This document shows, one piece after another, positions 61,296-64,000 of a stretch of 64,000 nucleotides of DNA. A program made the position numbers and the translations under genes. Below the pieces are notes generated by a model. It did no database searches and was not told the origin of the DNA. It saw nothing but the letters and a program-made list of their open reading frames with translations. Position 1 is the first letter of the stretch. Every line of letters starts with the position of its first letter. Source of the stretch: Microvirga sp. TS319 (lineage in GTDB: Bacteria > Pseudomonadota > Alphaproteobacteria > Rhizobiales > Beijerinckiaceae); the NCBI RefSeq assembly GCF_041276405.1, contig NZ_JBGGGT010000001.1:851501-915500 (forward strand), read 5' to 3'.

Positions 61296-62705
61296 CTAGA
61301 CTTGCGCCAGGCTCCGCGCCTTGCTGGTTCTCCTTTGGCCCGCGAGTTCCTTCAGAAAGGCATCGGTCCACCAGGAGATGTCATAGCGCCGGAGCACATC
61401 CATCATCCGCCGCCAGCGATCGATCCGCTCCGCCTGGTCCATGTGGAGGGCCGTGTTGATGGCCTCAGCGACCTCAAACTTGTCGTTGGGGTTGACGATC
61501 AGAGCACTGCCGAGCTGCTCCGCAGCCCCGGCGAACTTGGACAGCACCAACACGCCGGGATCCTCCGGATCCTGCGCGGCCACATATTCCTTGGCCACAA
61601 GATTCATGCCGTCGCGCATCGGCGTGACGAGGCCCACCCGTGCGATCCGGTAGAGCCCTGCCAAGACACTGCGTGGGTATGCGCTCGTCACGTAGTGGAT
61701 CGGCACCCAGCCAGGTTCGCCATGTGCACCGTTGATCCGCCCGAGGGTCTCGCTGACGGTCCGGCTGAGCGAGGCGTATTCAGGGACCTCGCTGCGGCTC
61801 GTGGGCGCGATCTGGAGATAGGTCACGCGACCGCGCTGATCGGGGTTGCTGATGAGAAAACGCTCAAAGGCTTCCATCCGCTCGGGGATGCCCTTCGAGT
61901 AGTCGAGGCGATCGACCCCGATGATGAGGCTGCGCGAGCCGAGGTTGGCGACGGTCTGCTTGATCAGGCGATGGGTGGCGGGGCGGCGGGCAGCCTGCTC
62001 GAAGCCGCTCATGTCGATGGCAATGGGAAACCCCTTCACCCGTGTCTGGCGGCCATCGAGGACGATCACATCAGCTGTGCGCTGGGTGGCATCGGTCTCC
62101 TGGAGGATGCCACGCCGGAGGTTGTCCGCGTCCCGCTCGGTCTGCACGCCGACGAGATCGTAGGCCGTGATCGCACGCAGCAAGTCCGGGCTTCCGGGCA
62201 AGGTGCCGATGACCTCCGGAGCGGGCCAGGGGATGTGATGGAAATAGCCGATCCGGTTGGCCACGCCCAGCGCCCGCAGTTCAGACGCCAGCGGGATCAG
62301 ATGGTAATCGTGCACCCAGATGAGATCCTCCGGCCGGATCAGCCGCGCCAGCGCTCCCGCGAAAGTTCGATTGACCCGCAGGTATCCGGCATAGTCGGCG
62401 CGGGAGAAGTCCGACAGGCCAATCCGGTAATGCATGACGGGCCAGAGTGCCCGATTGGCAAACCCGCTATAATATTCCTGGCGGTCCGTGGCGGTCAGAT
62501 CCATCAGGGCATAGCGCACATGGCCCTTGTCGATCATCTTCGGCTCGGCGGATGGGTGGGCCGAAACTTTTCCGCTCCAGCCGAACCATAACCCGTCCTG
62601 GCCCTGAAAGGCTTCGCGCAGAGCAACCGCCAAACCGCCAGCGGAGCCCTTACCGGTTGGATCGGGGATCGAGACCCGATTGGACACGACGACGAGGCGG
62701 GACAC
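61296..62705 (-). CDS. otsA: Trehalose-6-phosphate synthase
   Basis: A 469-aa GT20 glycosyltransferase that makes trehalose-6-phosphate from UDP-glucose and glucose-6-phosphate. Recognisable are RLVVVSNRVSIPDPTGKGSA (glycine-rich loop), GLWFGWSGKV, WVHDYHLIPLASELRALG, GVDRLDYSKGIPERMEAFER and the UDP-glucose site RDGMNLVAKEYVAAQ. The start is a GTG at 62705 preceded by GGAGAG. The phosphatase partner OtsB is not adjacent; the downstream side is occupied by the IS110 remnant, 36 nt beyond the stop. Trehalose protects against osmotic, desiccation and heat stress. Confidence 0.95.
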   Translation of the reverse strand: MSRLVVVSNRVSIPDPTGKGSAGGLAVALREAFQGQDGLWFGWSGKVSAHPSAEPKMIDKGHVRYALMDLTATDRQEYYSGFANRALWPVMHYRIGLSDFSRADYAGYLRVNRTFAGALARLIRPEDLIWVHDYHLIPLASELRALGVANRIGYFHHIPWPAPEVIGTLPGSPDLLRAITAYDLVGVQTERDADNLRRGILQETDATQRTADVIVLDGRQTRVKGFPIAIDMSGFEQAARRPATHRLIKQTVANLGSRSLIIGVDRLDYSKGIPERMEAFERFLISNPDQRGRVTYLQIAPTSRSEVPEYASLSRTVSETLGRINGAHGEPGWVPIHYVTSAYPRSVLAGLYRIARVGLVTPMRDGMNLVAKEYVAAQDPEDPGVLVLSKFAGAAEQLGSALIVNPNDKFEVAEAINTALHMDQAERIDRWRRMMDVLRRYDISWWTDAFLKELAGQRRTSKARSLAQV

Positions 62706-62954
62706 AAAGCTCTCCGAACTGTTCCGTGACAGGTACCGTGAAGGTACTCGATCCCAAATAGGGCAATCCTGCGCGATGACAGTCTCCGCGACCAGATCAT
62801 GTTCCGCGGCTGCAGAGCATCAGGGTCCGTATGGGGCAAGGAGGTGTCCGTCGTCTCGCCGGATCGTGCGGTAGCATTCGCACACCGCCGGTTCCAGATC
62901 CATTCGGCTGAGCACAATGACACTTCCACGAGCTTGGCAGATCCGCACGGCCGT

Positions 62955-63427
62955 TTAACACTCGGCCCTGACGCGGCGGGTGATGTCCCAAAATGACGCG
63001 AAGTGCTGGATCACGCGACTCTGGCCGTCGTGAACAGGGCTGACGAACTGTGCCGCCCAGACTTCCCGGCCGCTTGTAGCCCGAAGTTGGACCCCAAGGT
63101 TGAGAGGCTCGTCCGCAATCATGGCGGCCCGGATGTGCCGCTCCACCTCAGGATCAGTGTCGGGGCCGGTCGGAAAGAAGTAGTTCTGGCCCAGGGCCCC
63201 TCGCGGGAGTAGCCGAAGAGGTCGATGAAGGATCGGTTCACGTAAACGATGGGATTGCCACTCACCGTGGGGTCGGTCACCGCCATGGGCATGCGGGTGG
63301 CCTCGACCGCGGCGACGAACGGGCGGCCGCCGCGCCGGAAGGCACTCACCCGCTCTTCGGCTCGTCCCTGACGGATGCCAGCGGGTGTTGGGTCAGGCCT
63401 CACATGATTTCGCTCCAGCTCGAGCAT
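62955..63427 (-). pseudogene. Broken PAS-domain sensor protein (LOV-like, without photoactive cysteine)
   Basis: One frame reads [40 protein letters not shown], the start of a PAS/LOV domain. Near 63200 it shifts to [46 protein letters not shown] and WDITRRVRAEC, then stops at 62955. The LOV cysteine motif GxNCRFLQ is GQNYFF here, so even the intact ancestor was not a flavin-adduct photoreceptor. The output domain is missing. The only nearby start (63427) lies at the edge of a dispersed repeat that may have replaced the original N-terminus. Confidence 0.7.
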
Positions 63428-63536
63428 CGGACGCGGGAAGTGCATTTGCACTTTGGGATCGAATCCGATGCTCACTCCTAGCAGTGCGCATCGTTCTTGC
63501 GAAAAACCGGGTCCACTTTTTCGCACGATGCGCTAG
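63422..63536. repeat. Dispersed palindromic repeat, full-length copy
   Basis: GAGCATCGGACGCGGGAAGT through ATCCGATGCTCACTCCTAGC, then GCGCATCGTTCTTGCGAAAA to CGCACGATGCGCTAG. Both palindromic halves are present. One edge overlaps the first codons of the PAS remnant, and the other provides the TAG stop of the 48-aa gene at 63533. Confidence 0.88.
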
Positions 63537-63679
63537 GATGCCCGCTTGCCACCGGCCGGTTTTGGTGGGGTGCTGCCCTTGCCTTGGCTCACGAAGGAAG
63601 AAGTCGGGATTTCGGTTTTAGGCTTGTTCTGTTTCGGCTTCTTTGCTTCGCGGTTACCGCGCTTTTCGCCTCTGGCCAT
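63533..63679 (-). CDS. Small basic hypothetical protein (48 aa)
   Basis: A 48-aa lysine-rich protein: MARGEKRGNREAKKPKQNKP, then KTEIPTSSFVSQGKGS and KPAGGKRAS. It resembles the short MARGxxRGNREAKKPK proteins of alphaproteobacteria. GGAG lies before the ATG at 63679. The stop TAG falls in the CTAG at the end of the adjacent dispersed repeat. Function unknown; probably disordered and possibly nucleic-acid binding. Confidence 0.65.
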   Translation of the reverse strand: MARGEKRGNREAKKPKQNKPKTEIPTSSFVSQGKGSTPPKPAGGKRAS

Positions 63680-63722
63680 CGGTTATCTCCATTGTCAGTC
63701 AGGTCTTGGGAAAGATCTCGTG

Positions 63723-63989
63723 TCAGTTATGGGACGGCTTGTTGAGCAGATGATCGAAATCGGTCAGCACCCGATCGATCAGCGTGCGGCGACGCAGATC
63801 GGCTGCGTCCAAACTCTGCGCGAGCAGACCCAGCAGATAGCGCGCCTTCTCGACAGCTTCCGGCCAATCGGTGGCGGGTGCGGCAGCAAGCAGATCTTCC
63901 AATTCCGCTTGTCGTGCGTGGAGTGCTGCTTGATCGGCCTCAACTTCGGACCGTAGGCGTCGAAGGTCAGTGGCTTTCTGGGCTGCCAT
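63723..63989 (-). CDS. Small coiled-coil hypothetical protein (88 aa)
   Basis: An 88-aa mostly helical protein: MAAQKATDLRRLRSEVEADQ, then AALHARQAELEDLLAAAPAT and EKARYLLGLLAQ, ending RTLIDRVLTDFDHLLNKPSHN. Heptad-like spacing suggests a coiled coil. The ATG lies 11 bases from the window edge, so the ribosome site and true start cannot be fully judged. It lies 43 nt upstream of the 48-aa gene, possibly in one operon. Confidence 0.7.
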   Translation of the reverse strand: MAAQKATDLRRLRSEVEADQAALHARQAELEDLLAAAPATDWPEAVEKARYLLGLLAQSLDAADLRRRTLIDRVLTDFDHLLNKPSHN

Positions 63990-64000
63990 GCCGCGATGCG

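Noticed and set aside
61290..62591. 433-codon plus-strand ORF opposite otsA
   Set aside because: Shadow of the well-supported otsA coding frame; no domain content.

Overview
The window looks like chromosomal DNA of a high-GC soil or plant-associated alphaproteobacterium of the Hyphomicrobiales, probably Methylobacteriaceae (Microvirga-like). This is judged from gene content (PaoABC-type aldehyde oxidoreductase, RTX protein with Methylobacterium-style modules, DUF421/DUF6481 and PRC-barrel proteins, many ABC importers) and from a dispersed palindromic repeat family. No rRNA, tRNA, CRISPR array or phage module was seen.

Layout. (1) 72-10068: a GntR regulator divergent from a tightly packed catabolic operon: DUF1185 protein, alpha/beta hydrolase, flavin reductase fused to a degenerate Nudix-like domain, LLM-type flavin monooxygenase, aldehyde dehydrogenase, NIPSNAP protein and a polyamine-type ABC importer. 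Together they look like uptake and oxidative breakdown of one unidentified compound. (2) 10587-16031: MDR-type reductase, epoxide hydrolase with a 56-aa downstream ORF, a secreted Ivy-like lysozyme inhibitor, DNA polymerase IV and a PilZ protein. (3) 16370-19771: a 1133-aa four-module RTX protein. (4) 20400-25547: acetyltransferase, small ORFs, then LysR, ankyrin protein, GuaD-like deaminase and CynX-like MFS, ending in an IS6 remnant. (5) 25944-32663: serine hydrolase plus a peptide ABC importer on the minus strand. (6) 33476-37278: paoABC-like operon. (7) 37553-39022: a GH51-like glycosidase of visibly lower GC. (8) 39416-47371: LysR divergent from a cystathionine-beta-lyase-like enzyme, an Ehu-like amino-acid ABC importer, a DoeB-like deacylase and a secreted M20 amidohydrolase; the set reads as scavenging of N-acylated amino acids, perhaps sulfur-containing ones.

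(9) 47372-64000: a decaying, stress-flavoured region. It has remnants of a LysR gene, three kinds of transposase, a DUF421 gene, an L,D-transpeptidase, a DUF6481 gene and a PAS protein, mixed with intact genes: PRC-barrel protein, two paralogous hybrid histidine kinases (one coupled to an RsbQ-like hydrolase with an internal deletion), a spermidine-synthase-like methyltransferase-fold protein, two cold-shock proteins with clear terminators, and otsA.

Mobile and repeat content is the clearest non-genic signal. A dispersed palindromic repeat occurs at least seven times; one copy sits inside an IS110 transposase gene whose reading resumes after it, and three genes end in a TAG that lies in the CTAG at a repeat edge. 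Two diverged ~142-bp elements with IS6-like ends (33085, 54846) look like MITEs. Calls rest on reading the sequence and on remembered family features; no database search was run.
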